From assembly GCF_004345565.1 (NCBI RefSeq), contig NZ_SLWA01000001.1, positions 591,892 to 655,891 on the forward strand: a DNA stretch of 64,000 nt, given 5' to 3'. Position 1 is the first letter of the stretch; each line of letters starts with the position of its first letter. Under the pieces are notes generated by a model. It was not told where the DNA came from. It did not search any database and saw only the letters and a list, made by a program, of their open reading frames with translations. This document shows positions 27,517 to 35,667 of the stretch, piece by piece. This DNA is from Flavobacterium circumlabens (lineage in GTDB: Bacteria > Bacteroidota > Bacteroidia > Flavobacteriales > Flavobacteriaceae). The position numbers were made by a program, and so were the translations under genes.

Positions 27517-28065
27517 ATGAGCGATTCAAAAGTAAATATGGTTGCCCCTCCTGAAGGTGTTGTTGGTGAAGGTTTCTTCGCAACAAAACTAAATGATGTT
27601 GTAGGTATGGCTCGTGCGAATTCTCTTTGGCCTTTGCCGTTCGCAACTTCTTGTTGCGGAATCGAGTTTATGGCAACAATGGCTTCCCATTATGATTTGG
27701 CAAGATTTGGTTCCGAACGTGTGAGTTTCTCTCCCCGTCAGGCTGATATGTTAATGGTTATGGGAACTATTTCTAAAAAAATGGCACCCATCTTAAGACA
27801 GGTTTACGAACAAATGGCTGAACCACGCTGGGTAATTGCTGTCGGAGCCTGTGCTTCATCAGGCGGAATTTTTGACACTTATTCTGTTTTACAGGGAATT
27901 GACAAAGTTATTCCGGTTGACGTTTATGTTCCCGGATGTCCTCCAAGACCAGAACAAATTGTTGACGGTGTAATGAAACTACAAGAATTAGTAAGAAGCG
28001 AATCTGTAAGACGCAGAAGTTCTCCTGAATACCAGGAATTATTAGCTTCATATAATATTTCATAA
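27517..28065 (+). CDS. nuoB: NADH-quinone oxidoreductase subunit B
   Basis: A 182-residue peripheral-arm subunit carrying the terminal [4Fe-4S] cluster N2, which reduces quinone. Cluster cysteines are visible in ATSCCGIE (the tandem Cys pair), VGACASSGG and VPGCPPRPEQ. The C-terminal tail ends in SSPEYQELLASYNIS. It ends 1 base before the nuoC start, so translation is tightly linked. Confidence 0.96.
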   Translation: MSDSKVNMVAPPEGVVGEGFFATKLNDVVGMARANSLWPLPFATSCCGIEFMATMASHYDLARFGSERVSFSPRQADMLMVMGTISKKMAPILRQVYEQMAEPRWVIAVGACASSGGIFDTYSVLQGIDKVIPVDVYVPGCPPRPEQIVDGVMKLQELVRSESVRRRSSPEYQELLASYNIS

Positions 28066-28066
28066 A

Positions 28067-28588
28067 ATGGCATTAGAAAATACCCTGATTCAAGATAAAC
28101 TTACAGAAACATTTGACGCAAGTGTTTTTAACTTTCAAGAGGAAAGAGATATTTTTTCCCTGGAAACAACAGCTGATAAAATCACTTCTTTGATTCTTTT
28201 CCTGAAAAATGATGCTGATTTACGATTTCACTTTTTAACGGATTTATGCGGTATTCACTACCCTGATAATGAAGTGGATCGTCAGTTCGCAATCGTATAT
28301 CATTTACACAACTGGTACGAAAACAAACGTATCAGAATCAAAGTTTACCTAAACGGCGAAAAACCGGAAATAAAAACGATTTCAAATATTTTTCTGAGCT
28401 CCAACTGGATGGAAAGAGAAACATACGATTTCTTCGGTGTTAACTTTATTGGTCATCCGCAATTGAAACGTATTTTGAATATGGATGAAATGATCTCTTT
28501 TCCAATGCGAAAAGAATTCCCGCTGGAAGACAGTGGAAGAACGGATAAGGATGACAGATTCTTTGGAAGAACAACAACAAATTGCTAA
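28067..28588 (+). CDS. nuoC: NADH-quinone oxidoreductase subunit C
   Basis: A 173-residue 30-kDa-type subunit. The conserved block FHFLTDLCGIHYPDN is followed by FAIVYHLHNWYENKRIRIK, and the signature SNWMERETYDFFGVNFIGHPQLKRIL precedes the end (quoted here in part as the ERETYDFFGV core). It is separate from nuoD, not fused as in enterobacteria. It lies between nuoB and nuoD with a 25-base gap to nuoD. Confidence 0.93.
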   Translation: MALENTLIQDKLTETFDASVFNFQEERDIFSLETTADKITSLILFLKNDADLRFHFLTDLCGIHYPDNEVDRQFAIVYHLHNWYENKRIRIKVYLNGEKPEIKTISNIFLSSNWMERETYDFFGVNFIGHPQLKRILNMDEMISFPMRKEFPLEDSGRTDKDDRFFGRTTTNC

Positions 28589-28613
28589 AAAATAAATAAT
28601 TCAACATTATAAA

Positions 28614-29852
28614 ATGTCAGAACTATTATTACCACCAGAGCATCGCTATGCTAAAATAGTTAAGGATAAACTAAACGAAGACGGAAGCGAGCTTTCCGTT
28701 TTGAATTTAGGTCCGACACACCCTGCCACTCACGGTATTTTTCAAAATATCCTGTTGATGGATGGTGAGAGAATTCTTGAAGCTGAACCAACAATCGGTT
28801 ACATCCACAGAGCTTTCGAAAAAATCGCCGAAAATCGCCCTTTTTATCAAATTACACCTCTTACAGACCGTATGAACTATTGTTCCTCCCCGATCAATAA
28901 CATGGGATGGTGGATGACTTTAGAAAAACTACTAAATATTGAAGTTCCTAAAAGAGCCCAGTACCTAAGAGTTATCGTAATGGAATTGGCGCGTATTACC
29001 GATCACTTAATCTGTAATTCAATTCTGGGTGTTGATACTGGTGCTTACACCGGTTTCTTATATGTTTTTCAATTTAGAGAAAAAGTTTACGAAATCTACG
29101 AAGAAATTTGTGGTGCCCGTTTAACAACAAATATGGGAAGAATCGGTGGTTTCGAAAGAGACTGGTCACCGGAAGCTTTCCGCAAACTGGATGTGTTTTT
29201 AAAAGAATTTCCTGTCGCCTGGCAAGAATTTGAAAACCTATTCGAAAGAAACAGAATTTTCCTTGACAGAACCGTAAACGTAGGTGCCATCTCAGCAGAG
29301 CAGGCAATGGCTTACGGATTTACAGGTCCGAATTTACGTGCTGCCGGAGTTGATTATGACGTTCGTGTTGCACATCCTTACTCGTCTTACGAAGATTTCG
29401 ATTTTATTGTTCCTGTTGGAAAATCAGGTGACACATACGACCGTTTCTGTGTTCGTAATGCCGAAGTTCGCGAAAGTTTAAGCATCATTCGTCAGGCTTT
29501 GGACAAAATGCCGGCCGGAAACGAATATCACGCAGAAGTTCCGGATTATTACCTTCCTCCAAAAGAAGATGTTTACGCTTCTATGGAATCATTAATCTAT
29601 CACTTTAAAATTGTAATGGGAGAAGTTCCTGTACCGGTTGCAGAAATTTACCACCCTGTTGAAGGAGGAAATGGAGAATTAGGATTTTATTTAGTGACAG
29701 ACGGAAGCAGAACGCCATACAGATTACATTTCAGAAGACCTTGTTTTATTTATTATCAGGCCTATCCTGAAATGATCAAAGGTGCTTTACTATCAGATGC
29801 AATTGTTATTCTGTCCAGTTTAAATGTAATTGCCGGAGAATTAGACGCGTAG
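28614..29852 (+). CDS. nuoD: NADH-quinone oxidoreductase subunit D
   Basis: A 412-residue 49-kDa-type subunit forming the quinone pocket with NuoB. The LNLGPTHPATHGIFQ motif carries the quinone-binding histidines, followed by EPTIGYIHRAFEKIAE and the DRMNYCSSPINNMGW block. The C-terminus ends in DAIVILSSLNVIAGELDA, with the usual final acidic residues. It is related to NiFe-hydrogenase large subunits but lacks their Ni cysteines. A 204-base short-word spacer separates it from nuoE. Confidence 0.96.
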   Translation: MSELLLPPEHRYAKIVKDKLNEDGSELSVLNLGPTHPATHGIFQNILLMDGERILEAEPTIGYIHRAFEKIAENRPFYQITPLTDRMNYCSSPINNMGWWMTLEKLLNIEVPKRAQYLRVIVMELARITDHLICNSILGVDTGAYTGFLYVFQFREKVYEIYEEICGARLTTNMGRIGGFERDWSPEAFRKLDVFLKEFPVAWQEFENLFERNRIFLDRTVNVGAISAEQAMAYGFTGPNLRAAGVDYDVRVAHPYSSYEDFDFIVPVGKSGDTYDRFCVRNAEVRESLSIIRQALDKMPAGNEYHAEVPDYYLPPKEDVYASMESLIYHFKIVMGEVPVPVAEIYHPVEGGNGELGFYLVTDGSRTPYRLHFRRPCFIYYQAYPEMIKGALLSDAIVILSSLNVIAGELDA

Positions 29853-29863
29853 AAATATTGCCG

Positions 29864-30051
29864 ATTTTAGAATTTAGATTTTAGATTGCAAAATGAGATT
29901 GCGGACTTTAGAATTTAGATTGAAAATCTGGGCTTACATAGAATTGAAAAATTCAGGATTGAAGAATCTAAAACTTAAAAAAGGATTGCAGAATATAGAT
30001 TATAGACAAAGATTTGAAAAAATCCGAAATCTAAAATCCGAAATCTAAAAT
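29864..30051. repeat. Inverted short-word element in the nuoD-nuoE gap
   Basis: The 24-base left end (29864-29887) is the reverse complement of the right end (30028-30051) at 21 of 24 positions. The interior repeats TTTAGA, AGATTG and GAAATCT words. It fills nearly the whole gap. No promoter or ORF inside could be supported. Confidence 0.7.
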
Positions 30052-30056
30052 AAAAA

Positions 30057-30587
30057 ATGGAGCGTAAACATTACAAACAAGAAATAAACATGACTGAAGC
30101 ATTGATGAACCGCATCAATGAATTGATCAGTCATTATCCGGAAGACAAAAGAAAATCAGCTTTGCTGCCTGTTTTGCATGAAGTCCAGGATGCTCATGAC
30201 AATTGGTTGAGTACGGAATTACAGGATAAAGTTGCTGAAATTTTGCACATCAAACCCATTGAGGTTTATGAAGTGGTTACTTTTTACACCATGTACAACC
30301 AAAAACCAATTGGAAAATACATGTTCGAATTTTGTCAGACTTCTTGTTGTTGTTTAAATGGTGCCGAAAATTTAATGGATTATACTTCTGAAAAATTAGG
30401 CATTAAAATGGGCGAAACAACTCCGGACGGAATGTTTACCATTGCCGGTGTTGAATGTTTAGGGGCTTGCGGATATGCTCCGATGATGCAGTTAGGCGAT
30501 TTCTACAAAGAAAAACTAACAGAAGAAAAAATCGATCAGTTAATCGCTGATTGCAGAGACGATAAAATAATATTACACGATAAATAA
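30057..30587 (+). CDS. nuoE: NADH-quinone oxidoreductase subunit E
   Basis: A 176-residue 24-kDa-type subunit with a thioredoxin-like [2Fe-2S] domain (cluster N1a). Likely ligands are in FCQTSCCCLNGAE (first and second pairings around C-x4-C) and VECLGACGYAP. The ATG at 30090 (MTEALMNRI) is an alternative start 11 codons later, and I cannot decide between them. It forms the NADH-input module with NuoF and starts 5 bases after the short-word spacer. Confidence 0.93.
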   Translation: MERKHYKQEINMTEALMNRINELISHYPEDKRKSALLPVLHEVQDAHDNWLSTELQDKVAEILHIKPIEVYEVVTFYTMYNQKPIGKYMFEFCQTSCCCLNGAENLMDYTSEKLGIKMGETTPDGMFTIAGVECLGACGYAPMMQLGDFYKEKLTEEKIDQLIADCRDDKIILHDK

Positions 30588-30588
30588 T

Positions 30589-31959
30589 ATGTCACAAAAA
30601 ATATTATTAGACAAAATCAATGTTCCGGGTATTAAAACCTATGAAGTTTATCGCCAAAACGGTGGTTATGCTTCTGTAGAAAAAGCTTTGAAAACACTTA
30701 CTCCGGACGAAGTTGTGGAAGAAGTGAAAAAATCGGGACTTCGTGGTCGTGGTGGAGCTGGTTTCCCTGCCGGAATGAAATGGAGTTTTATTGATAAAAA
30801 ATCCGGAAAACCAAGACATTTGGTTTGTAATGCCGATGAGTCTGAACCGGGAACTTTCAAAGATCGTTATTTGATGGAATTTATTCCTCACCTTTTGATC
30901 GAAGGAATGATTACCTCAAGTTTTGCCCTGGGCGCTAACCTTTCGTATATCTACATTCGTGGAGAATATATGTGGGTTTTCAAAATATTAGAAAGAGCGA
31001 TCGCCGAAGCTAAGGCTGCCGGTTGGTTAGGAAAAAATATATTAGGAACAGGTTACGATTTAGAACTATATGTTCACTGTGGAGCCGGAGCTTATATTTG
31101 TGGAGAAGAAACTGCACTTATTGAGTCACTGGAAGGCAAAAGAGGAAACCCTCGTATCAAACCACCATTTCCGGCGGTTTCGGGACTTTGGGCCAATCCA
31201 ACAGTGGTAAACAATGTGGAGACTATCGCCACTGTGCCTTGGATTATCAACAATTCCGGTGATGATTATGCCAAAATTGGTGTGGGTCGTTCAACAGGAA
31301 CTAAATTAATCTCAGCTTCAGGACACATTAAAAATCCGGGAGTTTACGAAATTGAATTAGGTTTAAGTGTAGATGAATTCATGAATTCTGATGAATATTT
31401 AGGCGGAATGTCTTCGAGCAGACCTTTGAAAGCGTTTGTTCCCGGAGGTTCTTCTGTGCCAATTTTACCAGCTGAATTGATTTTTAAAACAGCAAACGGT
31501 GAAGACCGATTAATGACTTACGAATCTCTAAGTGATGGTGGTTTTGCTACCGGATCTATGTTAGGTTCAGGAGGATTTATCGTGTATAATGATACGGCTT
31601 GTGTGGTAAGAAACACCTGGAATTTTGCCCGTTTCTATCACCACGAATCCTGCGGACAATGTACACCTTGCCGTGAAGGAACCGGATGGCTGGAAAAAAT
31701 ATTATGGAGAATCGAAAACGGTCAGGGCCGTGAAGAGGATATCGAATTATTGTGGAGCATTCAAAGCAAAATTGAAGGAAACACAATTTGTCCACTTGGT
31801 GATGCAGCTTCCTGGCCGGTAGCAGCCGCGATTCGTCATTTTAGAGATGAATTTGAATATCACGTTCGTTTCCCGGAAAAAATAAAAAACAGAGATCACT
31901 TTGTTGCTGAACCTTTTTCGCAAGTGAAACATTTAGTAGGCGGTAAAGTAATAATATAG
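30589..31959 (+). CDS. nuoF: NADH-quinone oxidoreductase subunit F (NADH/FMN-binding)
   Basis: A 456-residue subunit that oxidises NADH with FMN. The glycine-rich nucleotide loop is SGLRGRGGAGFPAGMKW (about 50-66). Another Gly/Glu-rich FMN segment is ICGEETALIESLEG. The N3 [4Fe-4S] cysteines lie in ESCGQCTPCREG, with the fourth in NTICPLGDAA. It starts 1 base after nuoE. A 104-base spacer with inverted arms and a palindrome follows before nuoG. Confidence 0.96.
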   Translation: MSQKILLDKINVPGIKTYEVYRQNGGYASVEKALKTLTPDEVVEEVKKSGLRGRGGAGFPAGMKWSFIDKKSGKPRHLVCNADESEPGTFKDRYLMEFIPHLLIEGMITSSFALGANLSYIYIRGEYMWVFKILERAIAEAKAAGWLGKNILGTGYDLELYVHCGAGAYICGEETALIESLEGKRGNPRIKPPFPAVSGLWANPTVVNNVETIATVPWIINNSGDDYAKIGVGRSTGTKLISASGHIKNPGVYEIELGLSVDEFMNSDEYLGGMSSSRPLKAFVPGGSSVPILPAELIFKTANGEDRLMTYESLSDGGFATGSMLGSGGFIVYNDTACVVRNTWNFARFYHHESCGQCTPCREGTGWLEKILWRIENGQGREEDIELLWSIQSKIEGNTICPLGDAASWPVAAAIRHFRDEFEYHVRFPEKIKNRDHFVAEPFSQVKHLVGGKVII

Positions 31960-31988
31960 TCAAAGTTAAAAATAGTTTCAAGTTTCAA

Positions 31989-32052
31989 GTTTTTTTAGTT
32001 TCAATACCGATAGCTATCGGCAGTGAAACTTTAAACCTGAAACTAAAAAAAC
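31989..32052. repeat. Inverted element with central palindrome in the nuoF-nuoG gap
   Basis: Perfect 15-base arms (31989-32003 and 32038-32052) enclose a second perfect palindrome, CCGATAGCTATCGG (32007-32020). The flanks repeat AGTTTCA words. It can form a two-level stem-loop in DNA or RNA. Confidence 0.75.
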
Positions 32053-32063
32053 AAAACAAAGAG

Positions 32064-33095
32064 ATGAAGGTAACCATAGACGGTCAAAGTATAGACGTAG
32101 AACCAGGAACAACGATCCTGCAGGCTGCACGTATGATTGGAGGAGATTTAGTTCCGCCAGCCATGTGCTATTACTCCAAATTAAAAGGCAGCGGCGGTAA
32201 ATGTCGTTGTTGTTTAGTGGAAGTTTCTAAAGGAAGTGAAGCTGACCCAAGACCAATGCCAAAATTAATGGCATCTTGCGTAACAGGATGTATGGACGGA
32301 ATGGAAGTAAACAGTAAATCTTCAGACAGAGTAACGGAAGCCCGCAAATCTGTAACTGAATTTTTATTGATCAATCACCCATTAGACTGCCCGGTTTGTG
32401 ATCAGGCTGGTGAGTGCGATTTGCAAAACTTAAGTTTTGAGCACGGAAATCCAAAATCACGTTTCATTGAAGAAAAAAGAACATTTGAACCGGAAGATAT
32501 CGGTCCGAATATTCAACTGCATATGAACCGTTGTATCTTATGTCAAAGATGTGTGCAAGTGGCAGATCAACTTACAGACAACAGAGTTCACGGGGTATTA
32601 GATCGTGGAGACCACGCTAATATTTCTACCGGAATTTCTAAAGCGATCGACAATGAATTCTCAGGAAACATGATTGATGTTTGCCCGGTTGGGGCGTTGA
32701 CTGACAAGACTTTCCGTTTCAAATCGAGAGTTTGGTTCAACAAACCTTACAATGCGCACAGAGAATGTACTACTCCGGGATGTTGTGGAAAAACTACGGT
32801 TTGGATGTTTGGAGGAGAAATTCAACGTGTTACAGGTCGTAAAGACGAATATCATGAAGTAGAAGAATTCATCTGTAATTCTTGCCGTTTCGACCACAAA
32901 AATGTAAACGACTGGACAATTGAAGGACCAAGAGAATTTGAAAAAGATTCTGTTATCAATCAAAACAACTACACTCAGAAATTAGAGAAAGTAGAAATCG
33001 ATACAGAGAAAAATATCCTTTTAGGAAGAGATATTGACCGTAAAAAAATTAGTATGGCTGAAATTCCGTTAAACACTAACAACCAAAACTCTTAA
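32064..33095 (+). CDS. nuoG: NADH-quinone oxidoreductase subunit G, short form
   Basis: A 343-residue iron-sulfur subunit, about half the usual NuoG length. It has the N-terminal [2Fe-2S] ferredoxin domain (C35, C47, C50, C72), the His-Cys segment HPLDCPVCDQAGECD (H105, C109, C112, C118), two [4Fe-4S]-type motifs (CILCQRCVQ and IDVCPVGALT) and a CxxC pair region (CTTPGCCG to CNSCRF). It then stops; the large molybdopterin-oxidoreductase-like domain of other NuoG proteins is absent. The stop lies 2 bases before nuoH, so this looks like a true end, not a frameshift. Short NuoG occurs in other flavobacteria. Confidence 0.9.
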   Translation: MKVTIDGQSIDVEPGTTILQAARMIGGDLVPPAMCYYSKLKGSGGKCRCCLVEVSKGSEADPRPMPKLMASCVTGCMDGMEVNSKSSDRVTEARKSVTEFLLINHPLDCPVCDQAGECDLQNLSFEHGNPKSRFIEEKRTFEPEDIGPNIQLHMNRCILCQRCVQVADQLTDNRVHGVLDRGDHANISTGISKAIDNEFSGNMIDVCPVGALTDKTFRFKSRVWFNKPYNAHRECTTPGCCGKTTVWMFGGEIQRVTGRKDEYHEVEEFICNSCRFDHKNVNDWTIEGPREFEKDSVINQNNYTQKLEKVEIDTEKNILLGRDIDRKKISMAEIPLNTNNQNS

Positions 33096-33097
33096 CG

Positions 33098-34153
33098 ATG
33101 GTAGATGGTGCATTTATTATAGAAAAAAGTGTTGTAATTGTGGTGGTTTTTGCTGTAACAATGATTATGGCCATGTATTCTACCTGGGCTGAACGTAAAG
33201 TGGCCGCTTTTTTACAAGACCGTGTCGGACCTAACCGTGCAGGTTGGGGAGGTTTATTACAGCCTCTTGCCGATGGTTTGAAATTATTCTCCAAAGAAGA
33301 ATTTTTCCCGAATACACCTAACAAATTCTTATTTGTTGTGGGTCCGGCAATTGCCATGAGTACTGCTTTAATGACCAGTGCCGTAATTCCGTGGGGAGAT
33401 CGCCTGCATATTTTCGGAAGAGATGTTCTTCTACAGGCTACGGATATCAATATTGGTTTATTGTATTTCTTCGGAGTAGTTTCTGTTGGAGTGTACGGTA
33501 TCATGATCGGTGGATGGGCCTCGAACAATAAATTCTCTTTGATGGGAGCTGTTCGTGCGGCCTCTCAAATGGTCTCTTATGAAGTGGCTATGGGATTATC
33601 GATGATTGCTTTATTGATGATGACCGGAACTTTAAGCTTAAAAGAAATCTCTGAGCAACAGGCAGGAATGAACTGGAATGTATTTTACCAACCATTATCT
33701 TTCCTGATTTTCCTGATTTGTGCTTTTGCAGAAACCAACAGAACTCCTTTTGATTTGGCGGAATGTGAATCTGAATTAATTGGGGGTTATCATACTGAAT
33801 ATTCCTCTATGAAAATGGGATTTTACTTATTTGCTGAATATGCGAATATGTTTATCTCAGCTACTATTATATCTGTATTGTTTTTTGGAGGTTACAATTA
33901 TCCGGGAATGCAATGGATGGTAGAAAATGTTGGCGTTAATACCGCTAACCTTTTGGGAATTGCAGTATTGTTTGTTAAAATATGTTTTTTCATCTTTTTC
34001 TATATGTGGGTTCGTTGGACAATTCCAAGATTCAGATATGATCAGTTGATGAATTTAGGATGGAAAATATTAATTCCGCTTTCGATCGTTAATATCATGA
34101 TTACCGGAGTTGTTATTTTAAGAAGTGAAATTGCAGCCTTTTTAGGTTTTTAA
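33098..34153 (+). CDS. nuoH: NADH-quinone oxidoreductase subunit H
   Basis: A 351-residue membrane subunit of about eight helices at the junction of the peripheral and membrane arms. Conserved loops are STWAERKVAAFLQDRVGPNR (about 28-47), then AETNRTPFDLAECESELI with the acidic quinone-channel residues, and GGYHTEYSSMKMGFYLFAEY. The ND1-type RWTIPRFRYDQLM precedes the last helix. It is followed by a 108-base gap before nuoI that has no short-word repeat. Confidence 0.95.
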   Translation: MVDGAFIIEKSVVIVVVFAVTMIMAMYSTWAERKVAAFLQDRVGPNRAGWGGLLQPLADGLKLFSKEEFFPNTPNKFLFVVGPAIAMSTALMTSAVIPWGDRLHIFGRDVLLQATDINIGLLYFFGVVSVGVYGIMIGGWASNNKFSLMGAVRAASQMVSYEVAMGLSMIALLMMTGTLSLKEISEQQAGMNWNVFYQPLSFLIFLICAFAETNRTPFDLAECESELIGGYHTEYSSMKMGFYLFAEYANMFISATIISVLFFGGYNYPGMQWMVENVGVNTANLLGIAVLFVKICFFIFFYMWVRWTIPRFRYDQLMNLGWKILIPLSIVNIMITGVVILRSEIAAFLGF

Positions 34154-34261
34154 TACGGAGTAACCCAACCCTGATAGCAGCGGGATTAACTTCAAATAAA
34201 AATAAAATAGATTTTGAATTTGTTTAGCACAACTTGAAAATCATAAATCATACGTTAAAAA

Positions 34262-34807
34262 ATGTCAATAGAAACTATATCATTATCAGGTAGAAAAAAG
34301 ATGGTCTCCAATAAGGAGATGACCTTTTTGGAACGTTTGTATCTTGTAGCGATTGTAAAAGGATTATTTATTACGGTAAAGCACTTATTCAGAAAAAAAG
34401 TGACGATCCATTATCCGGAACAAGTACGTGAAATGAGTCCTGTATACCGCGGTCAGCACCAATTGAAACGTGATGAGCAAGGTCGTGAAAACTGTACAGC
34501 TTGTGGATTATGCGCTTTATCATGTCCTGCTGAAGCCATCACCATGAAAGCCGCTGAACGTAAAGCTGATGAAAAGCATTTGTACAGAGAAGAAAAATAT
34601 GCATCGATTTATGAAATCAACATGCTTCGTTGTATTTTCTGTGGTTTGTGCGAGGAAGCTTGTCCAAAAGATGCCATCTATCTGACTACTTCGAAAGTTT
34701 TGGTTCCTTCAAGTTACGAAAGAGAAGATTTCATTTTTGGAAAAGACAGATTAGTGATGCCTCTTGATGTGGCAATCAAAAATGCCCAACTTAATAATGC
34801 TAACTAA
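34262..34807 (+). CDS. nuoI: NADH-quinone oxidoreductase subunit I
   Basis: A 181-residue subunit with two [4Fe-4S] ferredoxin motifs, CTACGLCALSCP (cluster N6a) and CIFCGLCEEACP (N6b), passing electrons to NuoB. An N-terminal amphipathic helix region (ERLYLVAIVKGLFITVKHL) anchors it at the membrane, as in other NuoI proteins. The nuoJ start follows the stop immediately. Confidence 0.95.
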   Translation: MSIETISLSGRKKMVSNKEMTFLERLYLVAIVKGLFITVKHLFRKKVTIHYPEQVREMSPVYRGQHQLKRDEQGRENCTACGLCALSCPAEAITMKAAERKADEKHLYREEKYASIYEINMLRCIFCGLCEEACPKDAIYLTTSKVLVPSSYEREDFIFGKDRLVMPLDVAIKNAQLNNAN

Positions 34808-35347
34808 ATGATACATATTCCTGATTTTGCACACGCAACTACTGTACAAATTATATTTTGTTTCTTAGCGTTTATTACGGTAATCACCGCTTTTTTGACC
34901 ATCTTTAGCAGAAACCCGATTCACAGTGCTATCTATTTAGTAATTTGTTTCTTTTCGATCGCTGGTCATTACTTATTATTAAATTCACAATTTTTGGCTA
35001 TCGTACATCTTATTGTATATTCCGGGGCTATTATGATTTTGTTCCTGTTTACGATCATGTTAATGAATCTAAACGAACGCCATCAGGTACACAGACCCAG
35101 AATTACACGTTTGGGCGCCATAGTTTCTTTTTGCTTGATTTGCGTTGTATTAATCGCAATTTTCATAAACTCGAAACCGATTGTTGGAGCATATGATTCT
35201 ACCGGTGAAGATTTTCAATCGATAAAAGTACTGGGTAAAATATTATTGAACGAATATATGGTTCCGTTTGAATTTGCATCGATTTTGCTTTTGGTAGCGA
35301 TGATTGGAACTGTATTATTGTCTAAAAAAGAAAAATTAAATAAATAA
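34808..35347 (+). CDS. nuoJ: NADH-quinone oxidoreductase subunit J
   Basis: A 179-residue membrane subunit (ND6-type) with five helices. The third helix (about 57-80) contains the conserved [19 protein letters not shown] with the pi-bulge region that couples quinone chemistry to proton pumping. The gene is contiguous with nuoI and overlaps the nuoK start by one base (TAATG), a translational coupling junction. Confidence 0.93.
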   Translation: MIHIPDFAHATTVQIIFCFLAFITVITAFLTIFSRNPIHSAIYLVICFFSIAGHYLLLNSQFLAIVHLIVYSGAIMILFLFTIMLMNLNERHQVHRPRITRLGAIVSFCLICVVLIAIFINSKPIVGAYDSTGEDFQSIKVLGKILLNEYMVPFEFASILLLVAMIGTVLLSKKEKLNK

Positions 35348-35667
35348 TGGGTAATATATTAAATCAAATAGGTATTGAAAATTACATCTTTTTAAGTGTT
35401 GTACTTTTCTGTATTGGTATTTTTGGTGTATTGTACAGACGAAATGCTATTATCGTTTTTATGTCTATCGAAATCATGCTGAATGCGGTTAACCTTTTAT
35501 TTGTAGCTTTTTCAACCTATCATCAGGATGCACAAGGACAAGTTTTTGTTTTCTTTTCGATGGCAGTTGCTGCGGCTGAAGTGGCAGTAGGATTGGCTAT
35601 TTTAGTTTCGATCTTTAGAAATTTAGGTTCGATTAGTATCGATAATTTAAAAAATTTAAAAGGATAA
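35347..35667 (+). CDS. nuoK: NADH-quinone oxidoreductase subunit K
   Basis: A 106-residue ND4L-type subunit of three helices. The intramembrane glutamates of the family are visible in [13 protein letters not shown] and in the third helix [13 protein letters not shown]. It sits next to NuoJ in the proton-pumping arm. Its ATG overlaps the nuoJ stop and its stop abuts nuoL. Confidence 0.94.
   Translation: MGNILNQIGIENYIFLSVVLFCIGIFGVLYRRNAIIVFMSIEIMLNAVNLLFVAFSTYHQDAQGQVFVFFSMAVAAAEVAVGLAILVSIFRNLGSISIDNLKNLKG

Noticed and set aside
32064..33095. nuoG as a frameshifted pseudogene
   Set aside because: All expected N-terminal cluster motifs are intact and the stop lies 2 bases before nuoH; short NuoG is known in flavobacteria.
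33076..33528. Antisense ORF over the nuoG-nuoH junction (150 aa)
   Set aside because: It is the reverse frame of the strongly conserved nuoH; composition and lack of promoter indicate a shadow.
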